From positions 18,744,392 through 18,808,391 of the forward strand of contig QCXZ01000003.1 of NCBI GenBank assembly GCA_025024175.1: a stretch of DNA of 64,000 nt. Reading direction: 5' to 3'. Made by a program: the position numbers and the translations under genes. A model generated the notes under the pieces. It was not told where the DNA came from, did no database searches, and worked only from the letters and a program-made list of their open reading frames with translations. Positions 34,941 through 47,120 of the stretch are shown here, one piece after another. The stretch comes from Rhyzopertha dominica. Its lineage: Eukaryota; Arthropoda; Insecta; Coleoptera; Bostrichidae. Numbering within the stretch: the stretch's first letter is position 1; each line of letters begins with the position of its first letter.

Positions 34941-35720
34941 GAAAACATGCAGCCATCGTGCAGCAACTCACCTAGGTATTTGTATTTTTCAACGCAATTT
35001 AATAATTTCCAGAACATTTATTTTCAATTTAGAAAAACGTATCTACTTACTCGTTGCATAATTTTGCCACTTATGTCCTTTATAGGTATGTATCATGAAA
35101 TGCAAATACAGCTGATTCGAAATTATTCTCACATAGGACAAATAAACTCAAAAGTGTATTAAGTATAAAATTATTACCATATAATAAGAACACGTATCGT
35201 AATACATTAAGAAGCTTCTGTACCTACTACGACACAGTTGCTTCTTTGTCTGCTTTAAACGACCTTAAATTATGTTAAATCGAATGTTAAAGGAATTTAA
35301 CCAAACTCAAACTACAATAAGTTCAAAAACGCTGAAAGCATTCACCCTCGTAGTAGGTACCTACTTAATTTAAAACATTGAACAGTTCATTGAAATTGGA
35401 AGCTTATACCTATTAAGTATTCCTACGTCATGTCATCCTATCGCATGATCATTCAGTCTTTCACTCTGATGATCTGAATAAAAAAGAACAAAAAAATGTA
35501 AAAATCGCATTCTTACAGCGTATCCTTGTAAGTTGCCGCCATCTACCAGTAACATTTGAAACCTCTATGCACCCTCTTTCAAAGAGGACTATTTTTCTAG
35601 CGTAACAGATTGCTAATATCGATTTACTATTTTCTTCAGATATCACCTCGCATCTGGCAACGTTGAAGACTCATTGTTAAGTGAACAATTTTAACGTCGA
35701 CGGTATGACGTATGACGGTA
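34178..35720. other. Region between TRPML and the AUP1-proximal hAT element
   Basis: Holds the TRPML 5' region and probably the original AUP1 promoter side. An (AAT)n/(ATT)n microsatellite lies at about 34887-34940. No additional gene recognised. Confidence 0.5.
34887..34940. repeat. (AAT)n turning into (ATT)n microsatellite
   Basis: A run of AAT triplets followed directly by ATT triplets, so the tract is self-complementary. Confidence 0.85.
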
Positions 35721-37254
35721 CTGCAGACCAGTGTTGCCATCCATACCATAATTATGGTATATATACCATAATGGTATGACAAATACCATATACCATAATA
35801 AACTATTATGGTATCAACATTTTACCATAATTTGCACAGAGTCAATTTCAGTTTTTTCTATAACACAAAAATTACATCACGGCAAGCTTGGTTTTCTACA
35901 TCGCGTACTAGCCTCGTCACAGGGTTTCATTTCCTAGCCTCTCTCTCTTTAGAGCGAACTTTGTACTTGATTTATTCAAAAGTTACTTAAAATTTTGGGG
36001 TTTTTTGTACAGCGATGGGTATGTAGGCACAACTTGTACTGTAATAAGCTACTAAACTAACACCTAAAAATTCTGAACAACCCAATTTAAAGAAAATAGC
36101 GGCGACTAGTTTTTCTTGGTTTTTCCTAAGAAGGAGTAAAAATTCCGCATACATGGCAATGACACAAATTGAAGAAGACAAAAGTCGGCATTCAACTGTG
36201 AAGCAATATTTATTATGCGAGGTAAGGTTAAAAAATATTTACAAAAATGAACTTTAAATACAAAATATGATAATCTGCAAAAAAAAATTTGAACACCCAC
36301 CAAGCTATCTTCAGAGTTTAAAAAGACTTACAATTTGACAAATAACTTAAGGTTGGGGTATCGCCGTAAGCTAATACATGGGCGACATACACCGCTACAA
36401 AACGGGAAATGTAAAAAATTACTCACTCTATTAGAAATACGAAGTGATCCTTAACAATAAGAAGAATTGATGCTTCGCGTGTGCTATTTGTTAAGTTCAT
36501 AATTGCTATATATTTAATATAGTAACAGCGTAAATATTGCGTAAAATTTTACCTATGGCGGGAACACTTGCTTGTCGATTACTTTGAATTCTGATGTACT
36601 ATTCAAAAGAAGTTTTAGCATACGAAAATGCCCAATTCCTTACCTTTATATTGGTTCCTATTTCGTTACAGACTATACGGTATTTTTTTAGATTTCCCGT
36701 TTTGAAGGAAGTCATTTATCACCAAATCGGCAACGTCAATAAGGTCGATATTCGCTACGAATTTAAGATGGAAATTGGCAGATCACAATAAAATCGCGTC
36801 TTCGCTAAAGCGGTATAGTTCAGACGTAGTCCAGTAAAACATTGATAGATGGTGGTGTAAGAGATTAGGTTGTTGCATGTGCTAAGGAGGGAAGAGTGCC
36901 GTACGACCTTTGACCTTTGACTATTAAATATAAATTCAGGTTCAGGTGAACAGTAACAGTAATCGTTTATGTATTATGTATGTACTATTTTAGTCTGTTA
37001 GGCCCTATAGGTACTTTAAACATGTAATTAAAAAATGGTAAAGTTAAAGGCAGGAATGTATTTGTTTTCATATTTTTAATTTCTGCAAATTGTTACCCCG
37101 CTTTTGGCGTGTGAGAAGATACTGTACATCTGTAGCATCGAATTTGCGTTCCAAAATGCACGGAACATTAACCAAGGTCAAGACGCTGAGCGTCTGCATG
37201 CCACTAATAACTTAGATTAGTAGGTACAGGGGTGTAGTGTTGCAGTAAAATCAA

Positions 37255-38745
37255 CTTGATATTTGGCATAGGTACATATAAATCTCAACTAGGTTCCCAA
37301 AGCGACCTATTGTTTTTGGGATAAGTAGTAATAGTAGTAATTATTGCGAGTATTATGCGTCCCTATAAATTTTCGGTGCAGCAAACGGTTTAGAAGATAT
37401 TAGCAAGAAACCGTCACTGAAAAAAAACCGGTTTTTCCTAAATATCTCCGAAAATACTTAATATATTCAAAAAGTGTAAATACCAACAGATAGGAAATAG
37501 ATTTCTCACAAAAAGTGTTTTAAAAATATTTTCCAAATATTGATATTTACGAAATATTTCCAAAAAACTGGATTTTGGATCCTGTCCACAAAATTTTAAT
37601 CTATTTAAATATAAATAACATAAATATATTGTAAATAAAATAAAATGGCAATTATTTACTATAGCGTTCCATGACATATCGAGCTCAAATTGTGCATACC
37701 GCTAGAAAATGGCCTCCTGAACACGAATGTAAAATCCGTTTCTTGCGGTTGCGCCTAGTTTAAAAAAATAATGTTTCAGTTTGGAATTACTTTACGACGC
37801 GGAGTGTTCTCTCTTTATGTCGCGCGGTGTCGCATGCTCCTTAACGTCCGGTAGTCATACGCGAGGGGTTTCCAAACAGATTTGGGAGTTGCTTTTTTTC
37901 CACGCGATTTTTGAGGCGTTTAGGCCCTCTTTTTTTGTAAAGTCACTAGATAGATTAAGGGCCCGTTGCCCAAAGCGTGGTTAACCAGACCTCCTGGTTA
38001 ACACGCGGTTAACCAGCCGTTGCCAATAGGCAGCACCAATGAAGAACGCTTAAAAAGAACCGTTTCCATGACAATTGCCCGTTGACCGCGTGTTAACCGG
38101 GGGGTCTGGTTAACCACTCTTTGTGCAACGGGGCCTAAGTACCGCAATTCATTGTCCATATTTTTGCATTAAAATGGCGGATGGAACCAAAACCATAGAA
38201 ACCAAATAGGTTTGATCCCGTCTTCTACATAAATATTTAAATTTACCGCTGCTATTTTGCACTAAAATGGCGGATAACTACGGTACTTTATATGTATTCC
38301 TCAACGTCCGTTCGTCCTACGCGAGTACGTTGAAATATCAAATAGCAAAATTTTTTCGTATGAACAGGGTCCAAAATCCAGTTTCTTGGAAATATTTCGA
38401 AAAACGTCAATCTTTTGGAAACAGTTTTTAAAACACTTTTTGTACGAAAATTTTTCACTTTTTGAATATATTGAGTATTTTCGTAGATATTTAGGAAAAA
38501 CCGTTTTCTTTGTGACGGTTTTTTGCTAATATCTTCTAAACCGTTTGCTGCACAGAAAATTTATAGGGACGAATAATACTCGCAATTGTACTACTAATTA
38601 CATACTAGAAGGACAAAAATTAAAATTTGCAAGAAAGATAGTTACCCCCCCCCCCAATTTCACCCCCTTCCCTATACGCTTACTTATCCCAAAAACAATA
38701 GGTCGCTTTGAGTAGTTGAGATTTATATGTATGCCAAATTTCAAA
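37255..38745. repeat. Inverted repeat, arms of about 330-370 bp
   Basis: The left arm (37255-37580) and right arm (38370-38745) match as reverse complements over many blocks, for example CCCAAAAACAATAGGTCGCT with AGCGACCTATTGTTTTTGGG, and AACCGTTTGCTGCAC with GTGCAGCAAACGGTT. The 0.8-kb spacer contains the Harbinger-like MITE. Confidence 0.78.
37959..38135. mobile_element. PIF/Harbinger-like MITE (177 bp)
   Basis: Terminal inverted repeats GGGCCCGTTGCCCAAAGCGT at the left and a near complement ending GTGCAACGGGGCC at the right, flanked by TAA on both sides (3-bp target duplication). Repeated GGTTAACCAG blocks lie within. Confidence 0.75.
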
Positions 38746-40587
38746 TTCATATGTTAAGTCTTTATCGCGTCCACGCACAGACCGCCAGATCCACAGACAA
38801 TAAATTTTTTGCTCAAATTTTGGTTTTGGGCGTTTTTTAAAGCGATTGAGCAAATAAAATTTTTTTGAATATTGTTTTTTGTTTCTTCTCCGAAGCGATT
38901 CATCGCGATTTTAATTGACTTTCATTTACAAATACAACACATCGTTGTTCTGACTGTTATTAAATCATGGCTGTAGATTTTTCATTATTTTGCTGTTGAT
39001 CCCAGTCGAAACATCGAAGCCTGTTCAGTAAAATTCATTTTTATCAAAAACTGTACATTTTTCAGTAGTACTTAGGGCACTGATAACCCTCCAGCAAATA
39101 GATTTTTAACTGCACTTATAATTTTCAAAATATCGCCATCTGAACTTTTGCCGCGCATTAGCATCCAAAAAACGACACCTTTGTATGGAGGCTAGCGTAT
39201 ACGTCACTTGCGCAGCGGGCCACAGAATTCCTGTACTTTGAGCACTTTATATAAGGTAATTTATTATTACAGTAACTGCGCGACATACCGATCAGGTAAA
39301 TTAAGCTCAAATATTCTACTGAGCGACTGATCGACAGATATTTGATAACAATTACGTGTATTTTAAATAAATCACATTCAATTGAAATCTGCTTGCAGGT
39401 GTTGATGAGATGTTGAGCTACACAGGTATTACCAAGTTCTTGATAAATTGAAAATTTGTGAACAGGCCTATTATATCACGTCGTCAAGGGGTATATTCAC
39501 AGGTAATATATCCCCTAGTGCATCAATTTTTTTGGAAAAATTCGAATAAGCCAGTTTCAGTGGTATTTGTTTAACAATTAAATAGAATGAGCTCTAGTTG
39601 TTTTATAAATCTAAGTCGAAGACAAGGATTTTGCAACTAGCGGAATGCTATTGTTAAACAAATGGTTTAGAAACGAGTTTCTTTTCGATTTTTTTCATAG
39701 ATATGTAGATATGTAGTAAGATTATTTCCTAAGTTAGTATACATAGAAACCATAGAACGAATTTTTGTCACTGATTGGAAAAATTGACAGGAAGGAAATA
39801 ATCGAAATTATACGAGGTACCTCTACTAAATTGAAAGTTCTGATTGGTAGAAAATAACACGAAAAATATAATTCGTATTAAAAGTCCTAAAACGCATCCT
39901 TTTTAGATTAAAAATGCCTATTAAAGATTTAAAGTTCATATAGGTACCTACGTACTCCTGATAATACTGATGCACTTCCTAGACTTCCTACGTATATTAC
40001 GCAGCATCCGGACGCGCGCTGAGGCCGCTCAGGTACGAGCGACACGCAAACAATTTTGGCTAACCCTATTATCGTTGTCGCGGTTAGTTTTTTATGTGTA
40101 TGTGAATAATATTCAGACGTGATTCAGACCACGCTATTATTATGCATCCATGGTTACAGGAATCTGTAATCCGGACTATTCGATTTTAACATAGACATTT
40201 TACTACGCTTGTATATGCAATCCGCTAGGTACCGCCATCGTACAGCTCGCATGAGTGAAATGGGAGATGTCGTGAAACTTCTTTCTCTAGGATCCCAGCC
40301 TTAAGGTTGTACGTAAAAAAATAAAGAAAATACGAGCCTGGGGAGTTTTAAGTGGCGGACCCTGTATATGTCGTTGATCGTCAACCAACGATAATGCATA
40401 TACCATAATTTGTGCCAAAATACCATAATATTTTGAAGTTGATACCATAATTTATGAAGCAAGGCCTGGCAACACTGCTGCAGACAGAATGACAGAAATG
40501 ATGGATATCTGTAACCTCTAAACTACATTCGTGTTTAATGGAAGTTTATTTTTCTTAGTTTTCTATACCTACATTGTATTCAAAAGC

Positions 40588-40628
40588 ATGTCAGTTTTGC
40601 AGATTAAACAACTGTATAATTACGACAG
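40588..40628 (+). CDS. Aup1: AUP1, exon 1
   Basis: ATG at 40588, 13 codons plus two bases (MSVLQIKQLYNYD + AG). Donor GTAATT at 40629; a 55-nt intron ends TTTTTTTAG at 40683. The joined reading NYDRNPNSGFLLFLYAPFG matches the short N-terminus plus membrane hairpin of AUP1 proteins better than unspliced read-through, which would insert 18 odd residues. Confidence 0.82.
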
Positions 40629-40683
40629 GTAATTCTGCACCGTACAGGGCGTTGAAGATAAATATTGAATCACTTTTTTTTAG

Positions 40684-40963
40684 AAATCCGAACAGTGGAT
40701 TCTTATTGTTTTTATACGCACCTTTTGGACTTATTATATTTACACTACGTGTATTCATATCACTTATAGTCTTAATATTAGGATATGTACTACCTAGTGC
40801 AGAAATATTTCATAAAATATTATTTAAACTCACATGCCTAGCTCTAGGTATAACTATTAATGTTAAAAACCCAGATAAAAAAGAGGATGTAGAGGTTTAT
40901 GTAAGTAATTGTTTATCTCACTTTGACCACTTGGCAGTCCATGGAGTTACAGGAGCTGTTATG
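40684..40963 (+). CDS. Aup1: AUP1, exon 2
   Basis: Encodes the hydrophobic hairpin that anchors AUP1 in the ER and lipid-droplet monolayer (GFLLFLYAPFGLIIFTLRVFISLIVLILGYVLP) and the start of the acyltransferase-like domain (YVSNCLSHFDHLAVHGVTGAVM). SHFDH corresponds to the NHxxxxD/HxxxxD-type motif region. Donor GTATTT at 40964, phase 0, then a 56-nt intron ending CATTTTCAG at 41019. Confidence 0.92.
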
Positions 40964-41019
40964 GTATTTTGTCAAAAAAATCCCCGTGCAGTTTTATGAC
41001 TGAATGTTCACATTTTCAG

Positions 41020-41436
41020 CCTGGTCAGAAAATGAGCACTGTTCTATTAAGAGCACTTGGAATGTATGATTTCGGTAACATACGAGACTGGGAGGAGTTT
41101 AAGAAGAATGTGTCCCTTGTAATATCTGAGAAAAAAATCCCTGTTTATTTTAGACCAGAAGCAAAAATGACAAACGGCAAGGGTATTTTGAAATTCAAGA
41201 CATACCCTTTCAGTTTCAGCTTGAGAGTGCAACCAATATGTATTGAAGTTACACGTCCATTTGTAGATATCTCACTTACTACTTTAGGGTCAAGCTATTG
41301 GTATAATGTTTTCTTCTTCATGTTCTCACCATGTACAATTTACAACCTAAAGTTTCTACCTGCGTTGGAAAAGAAGAATTTGTCCGACAGCAATTTCGCA
41401 GAAATAGTACGACAAAACATTGCAACTGGCTTGAAT
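41020..41436 (+). CDS. Aup1: AUP1, exon 3
   Basis: 139 codons of the acyltransferase-like (PlsC-type) domain: PGQKMSTVLLRALGMYDFG, then IPVYFRPEAKMTNGKGILKF (the F/YPEG-like block) and FSFSLRVQPICIEVTRP. Known AUP1 proteins use this fold in lipid-droplet biology and in ERAD with the E2 enzyme UBE2G2. The donor is GTAACT at 41437, phase 0. The 52-nt intron ends AATTTTAG at 41488. Removing it joins ATGLN to VQTTDYS in frame, whereas unspliced reading stops at 41502. Confidence 0.93.
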
Positions 41437-41488
41437 GTAACTGGTAGATTGGAAATGATTGCAATGATTATAGAAATCCTAATTTTAG

Positions 41489-41681
41489 GTGCAAACAACT
41501 GACTACAGCAATACAGACTTGTTGGAGTGGGAAAAACGATATTTGATTGAAAGACATAATGCTGCTTTTGCACGGAGGCAGAATAGTGCTGACCATCACA
41601 ATCCACATGTTCATCGTATGACTTTGCAAGTTCAGGAGGTGCTGCCAGATGTTCCATATGATCCAATATACAGAGACTTGC
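41489..41681 (+). CDS. Aup1: AUP1, exon 4 (start of CUE domain)
   Basis: 64 codons plus one base: linker EWEKRYLIERHNAAFARR, then the first two helices of the ubiquitin-binding CUE domain (LQVQEVLPDVPYDPIYRDL). A strong donor GTAAGT at 41682 follows, phase 1. The rest of the CUE domain is found 8.4 kb downstream. Confidence 0.92.
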
Positions 41682-42130
41682 GTAAGTAACTTTCGTAATA
41701 TTAATTGAATTTGTGCATACTACCATTATCACTTCTATTTGGAATAAGAATAGAATAGGGTGTCTGTGGAAATGAGGTAAAATATTGTTCACTGTTAGCT
41801 ACTAACTGACAGATTTTCCACTTCGTCGTAGATTAAATATTATAAAACATTGTCTTGCTAGACCTGTAAGAATTACGTAACATGCTACGGAAATAATAAT
41901 ATAGTTTATTGAATATATGTTACAATATATATTCAAATGCTCCTGGGATTAGCATAGCTGATTTCTGTCCGGAATGACACCAGAAAATGAAATTACATAA
42001 TAAGTAAAGCATATTAATGAAACAGACAGAACAAAAAAGTAAAACTGTCGCAGCTAAGTCATGGAAAAGTATGAAAGCATTACAAATGTATCATAGCCTT
42101 TTTCTGGTATCTCTTTCCCACCCAACAATT
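41682..42130 (+). other. Start of the 8.4-kb AUP1 intron 4
   Basis: Donor at 41682, acceptor at 50069. This first stretch is unremarkable AT-rich sequence. Confidence 0.6.
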
Positions 42131-42807
42131 AAAGCGTTTTCTTTTCGTCCTAGCGGTCCGAACCAGTGGTTGGCCGTTTTTGGACAGCGGTTTGTCAATT
42201 TCTGTCAGTGGTTGCATTGGACCTTTAAATCATGACGTACCCAGCGTTTCCAATCGAACGTCCCGGTTAGATAGTCCTGTCAGGGTATCGTCTGCTGTCA
42301 TATCGTGGGGTTATATTTGTCATATTGAGCGTTATAGATTTTTGTTATTTACGAGTATTGCGTTATATTTTTTGTTGTATTTCCGTTAAAGTATAGTTTA
42401 ATTACTTCAGATCATTTTTATAAGTTTGCTCAACAGCTTTATTATATATATACACCTACCTAAGAAATAAAAATCGCATATTTTGATATATACATGATCT
42501 GCATATTACATTATCAGTACACGCTATTGCGCTGTTATTATTGACAAATGTTGGAAATGATTTGTTTCTCTGTTTCACAGCAGCGCCCAGCGCTGCTAAT
42601 AAAATGCAACAGAACCAAAACAAAACAAGGATAGACACAGTAACCTCTGGTTAAACGAAGAGGTACCGACGTTCAACAGCGGTTAGTGAAAAATGTAACC
42701 TGGTTGGTCGAATGACGTCATGGTTCCAAGCGTTTCCGAAACGAAATTGAGCGGTTACATCAGCGGTTAGACTTTTGAACCAACCGGGACGAAAAGAAAT
42801 CGCTTTT
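42131..42807. mobile_element. Inverted-repeat DNA element in AUP1 intron
   Basis: Left end AAAGCGTTTTCTTTTCGTCC and right end GGGACGAAAAGAAATCGCTTTT are near complements. The arms also share CAGCGGTTTGTC/AACAGCGGTTAG-type motifs. No ORF and no clear target duplication, so the superfamily is unassigned. Confidence 0.55.
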
Positions 42808-42852
42808 ACTCTCCTTGTAACTGTATATAAGTGTATAACGTCTCTTCTTTAA

Positions 42853-43835
42853 TAAGGTGACCAACCGTCCGGATTTAGCCCGGACAGGTTTGTATTTTTG
42901 TTCATGAGTCCGTACTTAATATGGTATTTTCATAATTTTGTTTGGATTTGTCCGGGTTTTTTTTTAAGTTTTGGCTAAAAATGTGGACATGGTATTTTAC
43001 TTTTTCATTCTTGCCAGTGGTGCTGTCAGGCGTAGCTAACTTCATAGTTTCATCTGTCACCTTAATGTCAGCCACAGACATCCATTATGTAGCTAAATGT
43101 CATGCGCGAGAAAATATTCTAACGACCTGTAAGACGCCATATTGCTTGTACGTAGGGCAGCGAGTCTGCGTGGTAACACACTGGTGTGACAAAGTAAATG
43201 GCGATTGCCGAAGTGTGCGGCAGGTCCTGTTCCTTTCATATTATAATATTTACCGCGCATGCACCTTTCTCTACCTGCCGCTACCACCAAATCTTTTTAT
43301 GTTAAACTTCTAAGTATTCAGTTCTGTTGTGACAACACGCAATTCCGTAGCCGGCTAGGGTTGCTAGAGTTTTGTACTAAAAAAGCGAGACATTAGCTTA
43401 ATCCCCCCCATGAATTTCCTAATCCTGATTGCAAGAAACCCTCTGTCTTGTTGTTCATAGTTGATGTAGNATGCAATAAATAAAAGATATTTATTTGAAA
43501 GAATAATCATTTGCAAAGATGCTTTTCTTCGACCACACATATTTTTTGCAATAACAAGCATAACACTACCTACATTTATTTTCGACTGTCGACTGGCTGA
43601 ACGATTACTATGGTACATCGCGCTATAATTGTAGGATGCCAGGAAATTTGAAAAAAAAGCGGGGCATTTAGGACCTTAGTCGGGACGCGGGACATTTTAA
43701 TGAAAATCGGGACTGTCCCGCCGAAATAGGGGCATCTAGCAACCTTATGCCTGGTCATCCCTCTTTATTATCCTATATAACAAATAGCACCTTGAAGGCG
43801 TTCGGATTTTCTGGTTTGGGAAGGTGGTCACCTTA
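42853..43835. mobile_element. Non-autonomous hAT-type element (983 bp)
   Basis: Terminal inverted repeats TAAGGTGACCA and TGGTCACCTTA, flanked by the 8-bp duplication TTCTTTAA (42845-42852 and 43836-43843). GTCCGGG/CGGGACA motifs occur near both ends. A possible nested element (TAGGGTTGCTAGA at 43357, TCTAGCAACCTTA ending about 43747) lies in the right half. No transposase. Confidence 0.78.
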
Positions 43836-43902
43836 TTCTTTAACCTAGTTTTAATATTCAAAAGACTGTTAGAGCTCACATAATAATCAATATATTCATT
43901 AA

Positions 43903-44187
43903 ATAAGATAATATTTTATCGGATAGATCGCTGTCTCTTGAAAACACTGACAAAAAGTTAGGTTAGGTCCTTTTTTATCAGATTGGCCCGTTGTTTCTAT
44001 GACGTCTCGCATCCTTGGTGATTTGTTTATTTACTTTCAAAATTTTGTTTGAACTTGTGTCAGGCAAATTTTGAGGTTCTTCGTCTTTGAGAAAGATTAC
44101 AGGTGTAATCGAAACGTCAGACTATTAACTTTTTGTCAGTGTTTTCAAGAGACAGTGATCTATCCGATAAAATATTATCTTATATTA
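43903..44187. repeat. Foldback element with arms of about 58 bp
   Basis: Left arm TAAGATAATATTTTATCGGA... to CACTGACAAAAAGTTA is the complement of right arm TAACTTTTTGTCAGTG... to TATTATCTTA. Part of the centre (44047-44100) resembles 401-460. Confidence 0.7.
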
Positions 44188-44489
44188 TGGACGCTGAAAG
44201 CTTTCACCATCGTATATTCATTAAATGTTTTCACTCCATAGTAACGAAAACTGCTTTTGAACTTTTCGAGTCTACATTTTGGCACCGACATATATTCTAA
44301 ATTGTGTAAATATAAATCTTGTCATTGCGCTTTCATTTGAAAAAGTTCATATAAGTAGGATAGTTCTTTAATGGTTACAATATTATAAATGAGGCTGCCA
44401 AAATAGACCCCAAACCTACCATCTAATTTTAAAATCTTGTGTATTGTTATAATGTGTTTTCGGCCCGGTATTTTAGTGAGATGTTAAAC

Positions 44490-44768
44490 TTTGGGTTAAA
44501 GCAAGGAGGAAGAATAACAGGAGGGAGCGTCGGTTTGAAAAACTGGTCGCACACGCCACGAGGTTCAAAGCAATAAAAGGTGTTTCGCGACTACGATTAC
44601 GGCCTGTGGTTGTTGAAAACAAGCGTCGTGTGCCAGCGGTTTGTAGACAATCCCGACTGCGCAAGTCGTAACAGAGTAATAAAAGGTGTCTGGTGTGGTA
44701 CAAAATATTTTACATTGGGCTTACGGCCGCGCTCCCTCCTGCTATTCTTCCTCCTTGGGTTAAAGTAA
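44490..44768. repeat. Foldback element in AUP1 intron
   Basis: Left GGTTAAAGCAAGGAGGAAGA and right TTCTTCCTCCTTGGGTTAAA pair over about 35 bp, including GGAGGGAGCG/CGCTCCCTCC. Open frames in it are chance. Confidence 0.65.
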
Positions 44769-45960
44769 ACTCGTTTTATTTTTAAACCAAAAGTTAAACC
44801 CATTAGCGTATTTCAGTTTACAAATCTGGTTTAGTGAAAATCGGTTTAACAGTTGAGAGTTTTAACGTAGGTTGGCGCTACTGTTGTGGTTGCGCCTGCT
44901 TCGTAATGCTCATAAGCTCATAGTATGTTTATGTATCAGTTCGTTGACCTATAAACTGTCATTTCTAATAAAATACTATTATGGTGCTAAAATGATATTG
45001 ACAGTATGGAACTTGCAATTGGCCGTTAACCCTTGTATTCATCCAGTTCGAAATTTTGGATTAGGAACAAGTTATACATAAATCAACAAAGAAAAGTGCC
45101 ACGACAACAACTACAATTTACAAAGGAATCATTTTCAGCTGGATTGGGCTTTAAATTCTTTCATCAGAACCACCAATGCCAATTTTTTTTTGTTAATTGT
45201 GCACAACCCGTAACTCCTTGCTCTGTAATACCTACATAAATCATAGTTTGAAGTAGTTTTAGCAAATCAATTCCATTGTTTCGAAATTTTTAGTGCGAAA
45301 ACTCGTTCTTCATTATTACCAAAGGCTCCAAAGGCTTTTTTATGAGTGATATAAAAAGTAACCCACACAACAGAAATATATGTAAAAAATAAAAGCTGCC
45401 ACAACAAACCGTAACGAAATGCAGTTAGTTCTACAAACAGGAAGTCCTCGTTTCACGGAGTGCGCAGGCTTAATCCAAAAAAAAAACGGGTTTACCCTCC
45501 TCGATGGGTTGGTTTAACTTGCCGAGGAATTTAACCTGGTTTTACTCGTAATGGAGTACTGAAATACGCTGTGTGACTAGTAAACTAGTTCATCTTGACA
45601 ATTTTGGTTTAAACCTTGTCTGAAATACCCGCCCTTATAGTGATATCAAATGAAAATCGCAAACAGGGATTTTGGAGCACCTGCATTTTTCACTTCATGC
45701 TGACAGTCAAATAGCTATAAATAAATGTATTAGAACAATAATCAATGTTTCAAAAGAACAATAGCCTTCATCATACACCATCTTAAATCAGGTGTCATAC
45801 TATTCTTTAACTTTTTTTTAATTTCTACCAGGACACAGGTAACTTGTAAGTAACATATTTAACAAAAGAAAGATTTTGGTCAAAGATACACTAAGATTCT
45901 TTTACATTATATGATATTNTAATGATCCCATTATTTATTTTATTGCGTTCAAATTAATGA
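44769..45960. other. AUP1 intron, unassigned
   Basis: An inverted pair GCGTATTTCAGT (about 44807) and ACTGAAATACGC (about 45561) suggests another decayed foldback element. Nothing coding. Confidence 0.4.
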
Positions 45961-47120
45961 AAACTTTTTTAAGTGCACCACCGTGTCCAAATCGTATTAT
46001 TTTAGTCTTTTGAGGATTCATTTTAAGGCTGTTCTTTTATTCCGACCAGTCACCAATACTTCTAAGGTTAATGTTGAGTTCATCAGCTACTCTGTTGCAT
46101 CCTTCAGGTATGTAGGTCAGACTTGTAGATTTGCACATCATCTGCATAGCAATGCACTCCACCTGAACGATAGTACTCCTGGAACGTCTGCCACATATAC
46201 ACTATTCAGTATTGTACCCAAGCTGCTGCACTGCGGCACCCCAGAAGATTTAGTGAGTTTGTTAGAAATGGTGTTGTCTACTTTAAGCAGTAGTGTGCGA
46301 CCATCAAAATAATTGCTGAACATTTGAAGGGCTATACCTCAAATTAGATAATAATTCAGTTTTAAAATCATCAGTTTTCCAACTTATAGATTTGATGCCA
46401 TGCTTTGAATAGTCCAATAGGCATAGGTAAATGATTTTGTCATCATCCATACTTCTGGTTATATCATTTCTGACCTTTATGAGCACCATAGAGGTGTTGA
46501 AACCCTTGCAAAATGCAGACTGAACATTTAGTAGGATCTTATTTGTAGTTAGGTATTCCATCAGTTGTTTATGCATCACTTTTTTTTTTAGAAGTTTATT
46601 AAGAATGGGTAATACACTAGCAGGTCTCAAACCATTCAGTTCTTTCACATTATTAATTTTGGGAAGAGGTGTGATCAAAGATATTTATGAATATGTACAA
46701 ATTATCTATTTGTTTTGGCAAGCAACATCTGGCTTGTTGTTAAATTACTGGTTTTGTTGACTCTTTTTCAATTTTCTGTAAGGATAGTTTGTCCTTGAGA
46801 TTCCTTTTGTTTTTGCTTGTATCTGCCATGAGTACTTTTTGCTTAACATGTTCTTCCTGTATTTAGGTGAGCTTGGTTAAGCATTGCTGAGTTTAATATT
46901 TGTAGTAACTCAATCTTTTCACATAATTCGCTGATAATACTGTATACCCCCAAATAATAATGACCGTATAACATGCGACAAATCATTTTTCATTTTCACA
47001 AGCATGACGATGATCCTGTCTCGCAATAACAAATGTCTTACTTGTTCTTTAAAGTCTTTATAACTTTGAAGATTCAGAAGTTGACATAAGGTTGCTGCAC
47101 ATTTCAATTCCTTGGCTGAA
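45961..47120 (-). mobile_element. Jockey-like LINE fragment, reverse transcriptase
   Basis: Minus-strand frames carry an RT start (ITPLPKINNVKELNGLRPAS, LPILNKLLKKKV), QSAFCKGFNTSMVLIKVRND and further RT with GVPQCSSLGTILNSVYVADVP (the GVPQGS(x)LGPxLF block before the catalytic strand). Frames change near 46320 and the region towards 47107 (LKCAATLCQLLNLQSYKDFK) is probably upstream pol. Broken and truncated. Confidence 0.72.

Larger units (their letters stand above)
35729..40477. mobile_element. Large non-autonomous hAT-type element (4.75 kb)
   Basis: Ends CAGTGTTGCCA and TGGCAACACTG are 11-bp terminal inverted repeats, flanked by a perfect 8-bp duplication CTGCAGAC (35721-35728 and 40478-40485). 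Both subterminal regions (35740-35835 and 40395-40455) are dense in ATACCATAAT motifs in both orientations, like hAT transposase binding sites. No transposase frame is visible inside. The cargo is repeats: an inverted pair at 37255-37580 and 38370-38745, and a MITE at 37959-38135. The right end is about 100 bp upstream of the AUP1 start codon. Confidence 0.82.

Noticed and set aside
40964..41019. AUP1 as a pseudogene with frameshifts at 40964-41019 and 41437-41488
   Set aside because: Both interruptions are explained exactly by GT-AG introns of 56 and 52 nt that restore frame and homology. Only the last exon remains unexplained.
43357..43748. Nested hAT element with TAGGGTTGCTAGA ends
   Set aside because: Ends match, but no convincing 8-bp duplication flanks them, so it was only mentioned inside the larger element.
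44580..44768. Small ORFs at 44473-44803 on both strands
   Set aside because: They lie within a foldback repeat whose two arms encode each other's complements.
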